DNA from: CG1-02-35-72 sp045046885
GTDB lineage: Bacteria; Bacteroidota; Bacteroidia; Flavobacteriales; Flavobacteriaceae
Length of the DNA stretch: 64,000 nt
Direction: 5' to 3'
Assembly: GCA_045046885.1 (NCBI GenBank)
Contig: JASFYX010000004.1
Location: forward strand, 66,854 to 130,853
Below are positions 8,472 to 18,653 of this stretch, in pieces (the first letter of the stretch is position 1; every line of letters starts with the position of its first letter). The position numbers and the translations under genes were made by a program. The notes under the pieces were generated by a model. The model was not told the DNA's origin. It did not search any database and saw only the letters and a list, made by a program, of their open reading frames with translations.

Positions 8472-10259
8472 TTACAAAAGCCAAAATATAACCTGATAAC
8501 TAAAAACGGAAAAAGCAATACGGTTCTCTGTGGGCGAAAAGACTGGATGTGCTTTGTCTGTGGCGTCAAAAGTAAGTTGTTTCACCGTTTTACCGTTAAC
8601 AGAAACTTTATAAACCTGATAGTTATTAGACTTATCGGGTGCTATAAAAGCCACCCATTGTTGGTCTTTAGAAAACCCTATACCCGAGTACATTTGGTTA
8701 CTCTTAAATGTGTAAATCTGCGTGCCTTTATCACCGTTTAAAGGTATTTTATAAAGCGCTTTGGTATTTTGGTCAATTACGTATTCTATTATCAGATGTT
8801 GGCTGTCGGCCGTCCATTGTGCATCGGTTACACTGCCTTTTTTAAGTCCTTTTGGGATAAGAAATTGCTGAGGTTTTGTAATCTTACCTGTTTTTTGACT
8901 GATGCCTATTAATACGAGTTTGCCATTCCGGTTACCGTGTGTAGCCGTGTTGTTAATTATCCATTTACCGTTGGGCGACCAACGTGGCCAGCCCGATTCG
9001 TAACCACCTGTTGTAATAGGACGTCCTTTTGAGGTGTCGTTGGCGGGTTGTAACCACGTATCATCTGTACCGTCTGCATGGGTATGAAAAGTGATCCATT
9101 TTTCGTTAGGCGACCAGCTCATGCCTTGGTCTTCTGAGTAAGAGGCACGGATTATCTTATCTGGTTTGTCGGCCAAGCGACTTTCTTTAAAATAAACCAT
9201 ACCCAAATCTTGCGAAATATGCGGATAATGCGCATCGTCAACTTTACGACGCCAAGTGCCAAATGTAAAAGACACCCGTGTGCCATCGGGACTCCAATAC
9301 GGAATTTCTGATTGGAAAGTTGTTAGTGGAATGGTGCTACCACCGTCGCCGGAAGCTGTGGCTATAAAAGTACGGTAATCTTGTAATTTAAAAAGGACTT
9401 TGCCGTTATCAGACACGCTTGGTGCATAACTATCGCGAGAAAACGATGTTAGTTTTTGTTCTTTTTGAGTGGTTAAGTTGCGTTGCCACAAATCTAAAAC
9501 TCCTTTGGCATTAGCCTTGGAATAGTAGAGTAGGGTACCGTTGGGCGAAAATGCCATACGACCATAAGCATTGATGTCTAGTGACGTATCGTTTTGATTT
9601 TTAAGGTCTAAATCTATTTTTCGAATACCATTTTTGGTAATAATTCCCGCAAAATTATAGTGTTTGGAGTTATAAGTAAGGCTTTCAAGGTTATCGAAAT
9701 GAGTATAGGCAGTCCCTTTAGTGCCATCAGCATTAAAAACGACAAAATATTTTTGGTGATTGTAATTGAGAATTCCAGCTACCTGTTGACCGTCTTTAGA
9801 CCAGGTTAAATCTCTAACAGATGATTTGGGTATTTTGATGTTTTGAAAATAAGTTCCTATAAAATATTTTAGTTTTAAAAATTGCTTATCAGGCCAAAGT
9901 TCTTTCATTTCTTGTGTTTCTATATTGTACACATACCAAAAGTGGCTATTTGTCCCAATTTGATAAGTGGCTAAGTGTTTACTGTCTGGTAACCATGTAA
10001 CCGATAAAATAAAAGCACTTTGTTTTTTTAAATTGGTTTTAGCACCACCACCAATAGGTTGCACAGCCAGAGTATTGTTGTTGGTTGTAGCCAATAATTT
10101 ACCATCTGGAGAAATTAAACCAATAGGGTCTCGGTAGGCCACGGGGCCATTTTGTTTAACAGCGGTAACAAAGGTTAAAGCACCTGTGTTATTTTGAGAA
10201 AAAGACACTGTCGATAGTAGGATAAATATAAGTAACAGACTGTATTTTAAATATTTCAT
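8472..10259 (-). CDS. exported TolB/PD40-type beta-propeller protein
   Basis: A predicted secreted protein of 595 residues with repeated PD40 units, seen as recurring motifs of the type WSPDGTRVSF, WSPNGKWIINN and FSPNGTLLYYS. This start, MKYLKYSLLLIFILLSTVSFSQ, gives a clean signal peptide. An upstream in-frame ATG (at 10289) would add ten residues in front and overlap the M1 peptidase gene. The start lies 4 bases after the M1 peptidase stop, so the two are co-transcribed. No catalytic domain follows the propeller, unlike S9 peptidases. The C-terminus (AFSVFSYQVIFWLL) is unusually hydrophobic and abrupt for a propeller, so a lost C-terminal segment is possible. Confidence 0.8.
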   Translation of the reverse strand: MKYLKYSLLLIFILLSTVSFSQNNTGALTFVTAVKQNGPVAYRDPIGLISPDGKLLATTNNNTLAVQPIGGGAKTNLKKQSAFILSVTWLPDSKHLATYQIGTNSHFWYVYNIETQEMKELWPDKQFLKLKYFIGTYFQNIKIPKSSVRDLTWSKDGQQVAGILNYNHQKYFVVFNADGTKGTAYTHFDNLESLTYNSKHYNFAGIITKNGIRKIDLDLKNQNDTSLDINAYGRMAFSPNGTLLYYSKANAKGVLDLWQRNLTTQKEQKLTSFSRDSYAPSVSDNGKVLFKLQDYRTFIATASGDGGSTIPLTTFQSEIPYWSPDGTRVSFTFGTWRRKVDDAHYPHISQDLGMVYFKESRLADKPDKIIRASYSEDQGMSWSPNEKWITFHTHADGTDDTWLQPANDTSKGRPITTGGYESGWPRWSPNGKWIINNTATHGNRNGKLVLIGISQKTGKITKPQQFLIPKGLKKGSVTDAQWTADSQHLIIEYVIDQNTKALYKIPLNGDKGTQIYTFKSNQMYSGIGFSKDQQWVAFIAPDKSNNYQVYKVSVNGKTVKQLTFDATDKAHPVFSPTENRIAFSVFSYQVIFWLL

Positions 10260-10263
10260 AAGT

Positions 10264-11868
10264 TTATTGTTTAACAGAGATGTCTTCAAAAAGCAAATCG
10301 GTTTTTGGGTCTAAAATAATTTTCCAAGGGGCTTTGTCTGACGTAAAACTAAAAGTATTCTCTTTTTTACTAATGTTAAATGTTTTTAAAAGAAATGTGT
10401 TGTCTTTAAATACAAATTTGACGGCAAGCGGAAATTTAAAAAAAGTTGTATTTTTCTGAATTTGAGATAGATTTATACTTATTTTTTTATGATTATACCC
10501 CCAAACAACAGCTAACTTAGGTTGCCCTATACGGTACAGCCACTGGTTAAAAAAAAGTGTCAGATTTTTACCAGAAACCTGCTCTACTACGCGTTGAAAA
10601 TCACGTGTATCGGCATTTTTAAATTTATAAGTTTTGTAGTAAGTTCTGATACTTTTAAAAAATAATTTATCGCCAATTTTACGACGCAACATATGTAAAA
10701 ACCAGCCTCCTTTTTGATAAGAATTGGCATTGAGTAAGCGCATAAGATTTTTTGTCTGCATATCTACAACAGGTTTCTGCCATTTTTTAGAAAAGGCAAT
10801 TATTTTTTGACGTTGTTGTTGCAAAATATTGTCTAATTTGGATTTACCGAATTTATGTTCTAAGTACACATTTGTAAAATAGGTTGCAAAACCTTCGCTC
10901 AGCCATAAATGAGGCCAATCTTTTTCGGTAGCTGAATCGCCAAACCATTGATGGACTATTTCGTGCGCTAAGAGACTTTCTTGGTCGCGTTTGCCTGTAA
11001 CCGATTTCTCTGAATAGAAAATATTACTCGCATTTTCCATCCCGCCAAAACGCGTTTTAGATTGTACGTTGGCCAATTTTTTATAAGGATAAGGCCCAAA
11101 TAAATGGATATAATATTTTAATATGTCACGGGCTTGCGCATAATCGTAAAAACCTTCTTTTTTATTTTGCGGATACACCCAACTTGAGATAGGAATTCCA
11201 TTTACTTTTTTTAAATTTTGAACAGCGAATTGCGCCACGCCAATAACCATGACATCGGTAGGGAGGGGGACACTGCTTTGCCAATGGTGAATAGTAAAAC
11301 CTTTTGTTAGATGATAATTTTTCTTAAGACTTCCGTTAGCCACAACATTGTATTTTGAAGGGGCAGAGACAAAGAATTCTACATAAGCCTTATCGGCCAG
11401 ATAATCTATACAAGGCAGCCAATTCCGTGCACGATTGGGCCAATTATCGCCAAAAAAAGTGCGGTCACCATATTTGTTTTTAGAAATTATCAAACCGTCT
11501 TTCGGAATCCCTTTATAAAAGATGTTTACAGAATGGTTTCTTGTCAAATCTTTATTTAAAACATTGATGTTTAAAAAATTAGAATCTTGTTTAAAAGCTG
11601 TATTTTTTGTGTCGTACAAAACTTTAAAAACCTGCATGCCTTTATCCGAAATGTCTTTATTAACCAAGTTTAAGGAAATAGTATCAGGTTGTTTTAACAA
11701 TTTAAAATCAATTATAGCTTGTGCGGCAATAACATTGGTTGTATCATTTACATTGATGTAAAAAGTGTATTTTAAAACGTCAATTTTATCGAGCGGTTTT
11801 ACAATGTTTTGTGAAAATAAAAAGCTTCCATAAAGGCAAAAAAAGATAAATAAAATGTGTTTTTTCAT
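10264..11868 (-). CDS. secreted M1-family zinc aminopeptidase
   Basis: A 534-residue metallopeptidase with signal peptide MKKHILFIFFCLYGSFLFSQ. The M1 exopeptidase motif GGMEN is at 275-279, and the zinc site HEIVH at 302-306 is followed by the third ligand E325 in LWLSEGFATYF. The family cleaves N-terminal residues from peptides. The protein is shorter than aminopeptidase N (about 870) and lacks the long helical C-terminal domain, as in leukotriene-A4-hydrolase-like short forms. It lies 41 bases downstream of tsaD and directly upstream of the beta-propeller gene. Confidence 0.92.
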   Translation of the reverse strand: MKKHILFIFFCLYGSFLFSQNIVKPLDKIDVLKYTFYINVNDTTNVIAAQAIIDFKLLKQPDTISLNLVNKDISDKGMQVFKVLYDTKNTAFKQDSNFLNINVLNKDLTRNHSVNIFYKGIPKDGLIISKNKYGDRTFFGDNWPNRARNWLPCIDYLADKAYVEFFVSAPSKYNVVANGSLKKNYHLTKGFTIHHWQSSVPLPTDVMVIGVAQFAVQNLKKVNGIPISSWVYPQNKKEGFYDYAQARDILKYYIHLFGPYPYKKLANVQSKTRFGGMENASNIFYSEKSVTGKRDQESLLAHEIVHQWFGDSATEKDWPHLWLSEGFATYFTNVYLEHKFGKSKLDNILQQQRQKIIAFSKKWQKPVVDMQTKNLMRLLNANSYQKGGWFLHMLRRKIGDKLFFKSIRTYYKTYKFKNADTRDFQRVVEQVSGKNLTLFFNQWLYRIGQPKLAVVWGYNHKKISINLSQIQKNTTFFKFPLAVKFVFKDNTFLLKTFNISKKENTFSFTSDKAPWKIILDPKTDLLFEDISVKQ

Positions 11869-11909
11869 ACTGAATAGGTAAACTCAAATATAAATAAAAT
11901 TATTGAAAA

Positions 11910-12935
11910 CTATAAAGCCATTCTGGCTTGCGCCACACTGTTAGCCGAAGCGTAATTTTTTTCTAAATAAGTGTAATAACCCGCAATACCAATCATAGCG
12001 GCATTATCGGTTGTATATGAAAATTTAGGGATAAAACACTGCCATCCTTTTTCTTTTTCAGCTTGCATAAGAGCTTTACGGATACCCGAATTGGCCGAAA
12101 CACCGCCCGCAATAGCCACTTGTTTAATGCCAGTTTGTACCACAGCTAAAGCTAGTTTTGTCATAAGAATACTAACGATGGTCTGCTGAATAGAAGCACA
12201 GAGGTCATTGCGGTTTTCTGTGATAAAATCGGAATTTATTTTTACCTGTTTTTGGATAAAATATAGAATGGCTGTTTTTAAGCCACTAAAACTAAAATCG
12301 AGTGGGTTTTTTGTCTTGGGATTTGGGAATTTAAAAGCCAAGGGATTCCCTAACCGCGCATATTTATCAATAAAAGGTCCACCGGGATAATCGAGTCCCA
12401 ATATTTTAGCCGATTTGTCAAAAGCTTCACCAACAGCATCATCTATAGTTTGTCCTAAAACTTCAAAATCAAAATAATTTTTTACTTTCACAATTTGAGT
12501 ATGGCCGCCGCTAATGGTAAGGCATAAAAAAGGAAACTTAGGTGTTTTATGAGAACTGTCTTTTATAAAATGCGCTAACACATGGGCTTGCATATGGTTT
12601 ATTGCCAATAACGGAATGTTTAATCCCATAGCCAAACTTTTGGCAAAAGAGACCCCTACCAAAAGAGAACCCATTAAACCAGGCCCTTGTGTAAATGCAA
12701 TGGCACTGAGTTGTTCTTTTTTAATATTGGCGTCCTTTAAAGCTTGCGCTACAACGGGTACAATATTTTGTTGATGGGCACGTGAAGCCAACTCAGGTAC
12801 AACACCGCCGTATTGCGTGTGAATTTCTTGATTGGCAATAACATTAGACAGAACTTTGTTATTACAAAGCACAGCGGCACCTGTATCATCGCAAGAAGAT
12901 TCTATGGCTAAAATGTAAACAGGTTTTGTATTCAT
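11910..12935 (-). CDS. tsaD: tRNA N6-adenosine threonylcarbamoyltransferase
   Basis: A 341-residue TsaD (Kae1/Gcp family), full length. It transfers threonylcarbamoyl from TC-AMP to A37 of ANN-decoding tRNAs, in complex with TsaB and TsaE. IESSCDDTGAAV opens the ASKHA fold. Metal-binding histidines H114 and H118 lie in INHMQAHVL, and SGGHTQIV and GGVSANSGIR mark the nucleotide site. It is divergent from tamB with only 48 bases between them, an arrangement often seen in Flavobacteriaceae. Confidence 0.97.
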   Translation of the reverse strand: MNTKPVYILAIESSCDDTGAAVLCNNKVLSNVIANQEIHTQYGGVVPELASRAHQQNIVPVVAQALKDANIKKEQLSAIAFTQGPGLMGSLLVGVSFAKSLAMGLNIPLLAINHMQAHVLAHFIKDSSHKTPKFPFLCLTISGGHTQIVKVKNYFDFEVLGQTIDDAVGEAFDKSAKILGLDYPGGPFIDKYARLGNPLAFKFPNPKTKNPLDFSFSGLKTAILYFIQKQVKINSDFITENRNDLCASIQQTIVSILMTKLALAVVQTGIKQVAIAGGVSANSGIRKALMQAEKEKGWQCFIPKFSYTTDNAAMIGIAGYYTYLEKNYASANSVAQARMAL

Positions 12936-12983
12936 AAATTATTTTAAAGAGTCCTTTTTTCGATTGCAATTCTTTTTGAGAAT

Positions 12984-15900
12984 GTGGCACGAAAAATGTA
13001 CTTTTACACTTGCAAATTTAAAAGATTTAAACGTATTAACCGTATAAAAAAAATACTGCTCAGATTGGTCTTAGGATTGATGCTTCTTGCTGTTATAATC
13101 AGCTTGGCATTGGCAATTCCGGCTGTACAAACATATTTAGCATCGATTGTTACAAAAGACATCAACAAAAGTTACGGTACAGATATACTGATAGATCGTG
13201 TAGATTTATCTTATCTAGGAAAAATTCAGCTTAAAGGCATTCATATAAAAGACCATCATCAAAAAAATATGATTGATGTGGTAAATATGAATACATCAAT
13301 TTTTAGCTATAAAAAGGCTTATAATAACAAAATAATTTTAGATGATGTTATGGTTAATGGGGTCTCTATAACTATGAAGACTTATAAAGGAGAAAGCAAT
13401 GACAATATTTCTATTTTTGCTGATAAGTTTGATGAGGATACGCCGTCAAAAGGGCCTTCCTCTTTTTTATTGACGGCAAAAAATGTCCATTTAAATTTTG
13501 GTAAATTTTACCTCTACGATTTTAATTTACAAATTGAGCCACAGGTTTTTTATACGCAATTGCAGGGCGATTTAAATAAATTTAAAATTCAAGGGCCTAA
13601 TGTTTCTGCAAAAATTCGGAATTTAAAATTTGTTGATGATCATAAATTATCAATAAAAAAATTAGATACCGATTTTGAGTACACTTTAAAAAGTATGCGT
13701 TTTAAAAATACCCAAATTAAGACTGAAAATTCAACAATTTCAGGTACTATTGATTTTGATTACAAACGCGAAAATTTTAAATATTTCTTAGACAGTGTTC
13801 AGATAAAAGCCCAATTTAAGAATACGTCACTCTCATTTATAGACTTAAAAAAGTTTTATGCCGCGTTTGATGGTGACGCTAAAATTAATTTCACATCTAA
13901 TTTAGAAGGGACCTTAAATAATTTTAAATTCACAAATTTAGATTTAAAAACAAGCACAAATGCAGTTTTAAAAGGCGAATTTAGATTTATAAATTCTTTT
14001 AAAGAAGTTAAAGATTTTGTTTTAGAATCTCAGATAAAAGAGTTGACTTCTAATTATTCGCAACTCAAAAAACTTTTGCCAAATTTGTTGGGTAAAAATT
14101 TACCTTCTTCAACAGGTGTTTTGGGTAATTTTTCTGTGAAAGGAAATACGAAAATTACGGATACAAATATTTTTGCTAAGAACGAAATTAATTCAGAAAT
14201 AGGTGTTATCAACTTCGATCTAGATATAGGAAATATAAGCTCAATAGATTATGCAAGCTACAAGGGGCGTGTGCGTTTTAAAGAACTGGCCTTAGGTAAA
14301 ATTATTAAAGATTCTTTGGTAGGTAAATTAAATATGAATGTTTATGTTAATGGTAGGGGTTTTTCTTTAAACACACTTAATACCTTTGTTAAAGGTAAAA
14401 TTACCAAGCATCAATACAAAGGCTATATTTATAGAAATATTGACATTGAGGGCGCTTTTAAGCATAAAAAATTTACAGGTAAGTTATTGGCTTATGATCC
14501 TAATTTAAAATTGACTATTGAGGGATTTGCAGATTTTTCTAAAAAGAAACATGAATACGGTGTAAAAACAAATGTTACGTATGCTAATTTTAATGCCTTA
14601 AATCTTTATTTAAAAGACAGTATTTCTTTGCTAAATGGCGGTATTGTGTTCGATTTAAAAGGAAATTATCTGGATGAATTAGAAGGACAGATTATTTTTA
14701 AGAATGCTTCTTACACAAACTTATCGGGGGTATATTTCTTTAAAGATTTTAAAATAAATTCAAGTTTTGAAGAGCGGGTAAGAATACTTACAATTAACTC
14801 AGCCGATATTATTAATGGTAAATTAAAAGGCGATTTTAGATTGGGAGAATTACCAGACTTAGTTAAAAATGGCCTAGGGAGTTTGTTGTCTAAATACAAT
14901 TATAAGAAGCTTTCACCCAATCAAGATTTGAGTTTTAATTTTAAGATTTACAACAAAATTGTAGAGATTTTTTATCCTGATGTAAAATTAGCCCCAAATA
15001 CTTTTATAAAAGGACGTTTAAAAACACAAGACAATAGCTTTAGCCTCAATTTTAAGTCACCTGAGCTCGAAATGTATAAAAATAAAATTGAGGATATAAA
15101 TTTACAAATTGATAATAAAAACCCGCTTTTCAATACGCTTTTAACTATTTCTAAAATTAATTCAAATTACTACAATATTTCAAAATTAAACTTGGTAAAT
15201 GTAAAATTAAAAGACACTTTATTTTTAAGAACCAATTTTTATGGCGGTGATTCTTTAACTGAAAAATACAGTTTAAGTATGTACAATACCAAAATGGCAA
15301 ATAATCAATCGGTTTTTGGTGTTAAAAAATCTAATATTAATATTAAGGATATAAATTGGGTTTTAAACCCAACTAATAATAAGGCTAATAAAATAATTTT
15401 CGATAACAAGTTCAAATCTTTTAAAATAGAAAAAATTGATTTACAATCTGGTGCACAAAAGGCGGATATGGAAGGCCTTATTACAGATGCTAATAATAAA
15501 GATATTCAGATAAATCTAGAGAATGTGGCCTTAGAAAATATAACGCCAAAAATAGATAGCCTTTCTTTAAAAGGCGTTATAAATGGCAATTTAAATTACA
15601 AACAAATAAATGGCCAACTGATGCCCATTACAGATATGACAATTGATAATTTTATGATAAATAAATCATATCAAGGAGATGTTATTTTTAATGCGCAAGG
15701 GTTTAATACCTTTAAAAAATATGAATTAAACCTGCTTATAAATAGAAATGGCATCAGAAGTTTATACGCCAAAGGTGCTATAGATCTTACTGATAAAAAA
15801 CCACGCTTAGATATAGATTTATTGTTTAATAAATTCAAATTGAATGCTTTTAGTCCTTTAGGAGAGAATGTATTGTCAAATATTCGTGGTTTTGCAAGTG

Positions 15901-17486
15901 GTGAAGCTAAGGTTTTAGGACTCCTAGAAAATCCATTTATTGAGGGGGAATTAACCCTTACAGATGCAGGATTAAAGTTTCCATACATAAATGTGGATTA
16001 TCATTTTAAAGGAGAACCAAAAATTAAGTTGTACAAACATACTTTTGAATTTTTACCTACTGTATTGGTGGACGAAAATTATAAAACGGAAGCCAATTTA
16101 ACAGGTACTATTAAACATGAGCACTTTAGGAATTGGTTTTTAGATTTACAATTAAAAACAGATAATTTGCTTGTTCTCAATACGAAGGAGGACGAAGAGA
16201 CCCTTTATTACGGTACAGGATTTATCAATGGTCAAGCTTCTATTACTGGTCGGACAGATAATTTGTTGATTGAAGTAAATGGTAAAACAAACGCGGGGAC
16301 AAAATTTATTATTCCGCTTAGTGATGTCAGGTCTATAGACGATTCTAACTTGATACATTTTATAAATAAAGCAGAAAACATCAATAAAGACCGCGCCAAA
16401 GAAGACGTTATTGTAAACGATTTACAAGGCTTAAATATTAAATTTAATTTGGATGTTACAAAAGATGCTATAGCTCAGATTGTAATCGATAAAAAAACAG
16501 GCAGTATTCTAAAGGGTAGTGGTGATGGCAATTTACAAATTAGTATTAACACCAATGGTAATTTTACCATGTTTGGCAACTTTGTGGTAGATAATGGAAT
16601 TTATCAATTTAAAAATATCATTAATAAATCTTTTGAGGTAAAAAAAGGTGGTACAATTACTTGGACTGGAAATCCTTATAATGCCGATTTAGATATAGAA
16701 GCTGTTTATCATACCAAGGCAAATCCGGCTGTACTTTTAGAAAATGTAAAAGGAACTCGAAATATCAATGTAGATTTAGTTACTCAAATTCAGGGTAAAT
16801 TATACGAATCTAATATAGGTTTTGATGTCAAAATACCCAACGCTAGTTCTACAGTAAATGCTGAATTGCAGTTTAAATTGAATGATAACGACAAAAAAAT
16901 GATTCAGTTTTTTGCCTTGCTAACTACAGGAATGTTTATCAATCAAGATAATTCAAATTTCGACAGTAATGCAGCCATAACAGGAACCATTTCAGAACGT
17001 ATTTCTAGTGTGTTATCAGATATATTAAATAAGGATGGCGGTGACTTGCAAATTGGTATTAATTATGATGTGGGTAATACAGATAGATTTAAAAACTTTA
17101 AAACAGACGACCAACTCGAAATTTCGGCATCGGCACGTATTAGTAAAAAATTTATAATTAATGGTAAAGTAGGGGTGCCTATGGGGTCTAAAACGCAATC
17201 TAATGTTGTGGGTGAAGTAGAAATAGCCATACCACTAAACAAATCAGAGAGTTTAAAAGGACGTATTTTTAACCGTCAAAATCAGATACAGTTTGCCGTT
17301 GCAGATCAAGAAGGTTATACACAAGGGGTGGGGTTGTCTTACAGAATAGAATTCGACAATCTAAAAGACCTCTTTAAAAAACTGAACAAAAAAAATAAAA
17401 AAAATAAGAAAGATAGTATTCTCCAAACTAAAAAACTTTTAAATTTTAAATCTAAAGATTCAACATCTATAAAGCTTGAGAATTAA
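12984..17486 (+). CDS. tamB: TamB-type translocation/assembly module protein (DUF490)
   Basis: A 1500-residue envelope protein. One N-terminal transmembrane segment (about residues 24-48) is followed by more than 1300 residues of repetitive beta-rich AsmA/TamB-like sequence and the conserved C-terminal TamB domain (around ELQFKLNDNDKKMIQFFALL). The family spans the periplasm and serves outer-membrane protein assembly or lipid transport. The start is uncertain. The first codon of the open frame is GTG at 12984, but a promoter-like TACTTTTA at 12998-13005 lies inside it, and no ATG occurs before the membrane segment except codon 5. The end is very lysine-rich. Confidence 0.9.
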   Translation: MARKMYFYTCKFKRFKRINRIKKILLRLVLGLMLLAVIISLALAIPAVQTYLASIVTKDINKSYGTDILIDRVDLSYLGKIQLKGIHIKDHHQKNMIDVVNMNTSIFSYKKAYNNKIILDDVMVNGVSITMKTYKGESNDNISIFADKFDEDTPSKGPSSFLLTAKNVHLNFGKFYLYDFNLQIEPQVFYTQLQGDLNKFKIQGPNVSAKIRNLKFVDDHKLSIKKLDTDFEYTLKSMRFKNTQIKTENSTISGTIDFDYKRENFKYFLDSVQIKAQFKNTSLSFIDLKKFYAAFDGDAKINFTSNLEGTLNNFKFTNLDLKTSTNAVLKGEFRFINSFKEVKDFVLESQIKELTSNYSQLKKLLPNLLGKNLPSSTGVLGNFSVKGNTKITDTNIFAKNEINSEIGVINFDLDIGNISSIDYASYKGRVRFKELALGKIIKDSLVGKLNMNVYVNGRGFSLNTLNTFVKGKITKHQYKGYIYRNIDIEGAFKHKKFTGKLLAYDPNLKLTIEGFADFSKKKHEYGVKTNVTYANFNALNLYLKDSISLLNGGIVFDLKGNYLDELEGQIIFKNASYTNLSGVYFFKDFKINSSFEERVRILTINSADIINGKLKGDFRLGELPDLVKNGLGSLLSKYNYKKLSPNQDLSFNFKIYNKIVEIFYPDVKLAPNTFIKGRLKTQDNSFSLNFKSPELEMYKNKIEDINLQIDNKNPLFNTLLTISKINSNYYNISKLNLVNVKLKDTLFLRTNFYGGDSLTEKYSLSMYNTKMANNQSVFGVKKSNINIKDINWVLNPTNNKANKIIFDNKFKSFKIEKIDLQSGAQKADMEGLITDANNKDIQINLENVALENITPKIDSLSLKGVINGNLNYKQINGQLMPITDMTIDNFMINKSYQGDVIFNAQGFNTFKKYELNLLINRNGIRSLYAKGAIDLTDKKPRLDIDLLFNKFKLNAFSPLGENVLSNIRGFASGEAKVLGLLENPFIEGELTLTDAGLKFPYINVDYHFKGEPKIKLYKHTFEFLPTVLVDENYKTEANLTGTIKHEHFRNWFLDLQLKTDNLLVLNTKEDEETLYYGTGFINGQASITGRTDNLLIEVNGKTNAGTKFIIPLSDVRSIDDSNLIHFINKAENINKDRAKEDVIVNDLQGLNIKFNLDVTKDAIAQIVIDKKTGSILKGSGDGNLQISINTNGNFTMFGNFVVDNGIYQFKNIINKSFEVKKGGTITWTGNPYNADLDIEAVYHTKANPAVLLENVKGTRNINVDLVTQIQGKLYESNIGFDVKIPNASSTVNAELQFKLNDNDKKMIQFFALLTTGMFINQDNSNFDSNAAITGTISERISSVLSDILNKDGGDLQIGINYDVGNTDRFKNFKTDDQLEISASARISKKFIINGKVGVPMGSKTQSNVVGEVEIAIPLNKSESLKGRIFNRQNQIQFAVADQEGYTQGVGLSYRIEFDNLKDLFKKLNKKNKKNKKDSILQTKKLLNFKSKDSTSIKLEN

Positions 17487-17574
17487 CACCAATCATTTTA
17501 GCTTTCAAGTAAATAAAGTAAGTTAAATACGACTTTTAATATTATAAATAAAGTTGTTTGTTGTTTTATTGAAG

Positions 17575-17588
17575 CGAAAACGTTTTCG
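17575..17588. promoter_or_regulatory. LacI-type palindromic operator candidate upstream of pfkA
   Basis: CGAAAACGTTTTCG is a perfect 14-bp palindrome with a central CpG, the form used by LacI/PurR/CcpA-type regulators. It lies 43 bases upstream of the pfkA -7 element and 68 bases before the pfkA start. A near-identical site, with two substitutions, occurs between hutI and pta at 43141-43154. The regulator is not in the window. Confidence 0.55.
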
Positions 17589-17630
17589 TATTAAACACAC
17601 TTATAGTAATTAATATAGTGAGATTATTTG

Positions 17631-17638
17631 TAATTTTG
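17631..17638 (+). promoter_or_regulatory. -7 promoter element of pfkA-gapA
   Basis: TAATTTTG fits TAnnTTTG exactly, 18 bases before the pfkA ATG, which implies a very short leader. No clear TTG is found at the usual distance upstream. Confidence 0.55.
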
Positions 17639-17655
17639 ACATTCGATTTTTTTAA

Positions 17656-18639
17656 ATGAAAAAGATAAAAAAAATAGCAGTTTTAACTTCAGGTGGCGAC
17701 GCCCCTGGAATGAATGCGGCTATTCGTTCTGTTGTTAGAACTTGTGCACATTACAGAATTGATTGTATTGGTGTTTATAGAGGTTATCAAGGATTAATCG
17801 AAGGAGACTTTACGTCATTAAGTGCACGTAGCGTAAGTAGTATCATTAACAAAGGGGGTACTATATTAAAATCGGCACGTTGTGATGCGTTTAGAACAAA
17901 AGCTGGACGTAAAAAAGCTTATGAACAATTGAAAGCAGCCGATATTGATGGTTTTATACTCATTGGTGGGGATGGTTCTTTTACAGGTGGATTAAAATTT
18001 AATGAAGAATTCGACTTTCCAGTAATTGGCATTCCAGGCACAATAGACAATGATATTTTTGGAACAGATTATACAATTGGTTACGATACAGCTTTAAATA
18101 CAGTTGTTGATGTTATAGATAAAATTAGGGATACAGCAAGCTCGCATAACCGCTTATTTTTTGTTGAAGTTATGGGACGCGATGCTGGTTTTATAGCACT
18201 GAATGCTGGAATAGGAGCCGGCGCAGAAGAAATTTTAATACCCGAAGAAGATTTAGGATTAGGCAGATTAACAGAATCATTAAAACGCAGTAAACGTTCA
18301 GGTAAATCATCTAGTATTGTGGTTGTTGCCGAAGGCGATAAAATGGGTAAGAATGTTTTCGAATTACGCGATTATATAGAAGAAAATATGCCAGAATACG
18401 AAGTGCGTGTTTCTGTTTTAGGTCATATGCAACGCGGCGGATCACCATCGTGTTTCGACCGTGTTTTAGCTTGCAGGTTAGGTGTTAAAGCGGTTGAACT
18501 TATTTTAGACGGTAAGTCTAATTTGATGGTAGGCATAGTAAACACAAAAATTGAAAGTTGCCCTATTAAAGAAGCACTTAGTGGGCATCATGATATAAAT
18601 AAAGAATTGATAAGAGTATCGGACATAATGTCCATTTAA
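17656..18639 (+). CDS. pfkA: ATP-dependent 6-phosphofructokinase
   Basis: A 327-residue PfkA that phosphorylates fructose 6-phosphate in glycolysis. The nucleotide loop TSGGDAPGMNAAIR is at 11-24. GGDGS at 104-108 is the ATP-type version (PPi-dependent enzymes have GGDDT). The catalytic loop GTIDND has the base Asp131. MGRDAGFIAL and LGHMQRGGSPSCFDR form the substrate site. Length and motifs are standard. It is followed after 14 bases by gapA, so two glycolytic steps are co-transcribed, and a palindromic operator candidate lies upstream. Confidence 0.97.
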   Translation: MKKIKKIAVLTSGGDAPGMNAAIRSVVRTCAHYRIDCIGVYRGYQGLIEGDFTSLSARSVSSIINKGGTILKSARCDAFRTKAGRKKAYEQLKAADIDGFILIGGDGSFTGGLKFNEEFDFPVIGIPGTIDNDIFGTDYTIGYDTALNTVVDVIDKIRDTASSHNRLFFVEVMGRDAGFIALNAGIGAGAEEILIPEEDLGLGRLTESLKRSKRSGKSSSIVVVAEGDKMGKNVFELRDYIEENMPEYEVRVSVLGHMQRGGSPSCFDRVLACRLGVKAVELILDGKSNLMVGIVNTKIESCPIKEALSGHHDINKELIRVSDIMSI

Positions 18640-18653
18640 ATTTAAACTAAAAA

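Noticed and set aside
10260..10289. Upstream start of the beta-propeller gene
   Set aside because: It would overlap the M1 peptidase gene and put ten residues in front of a clean signal peptide.
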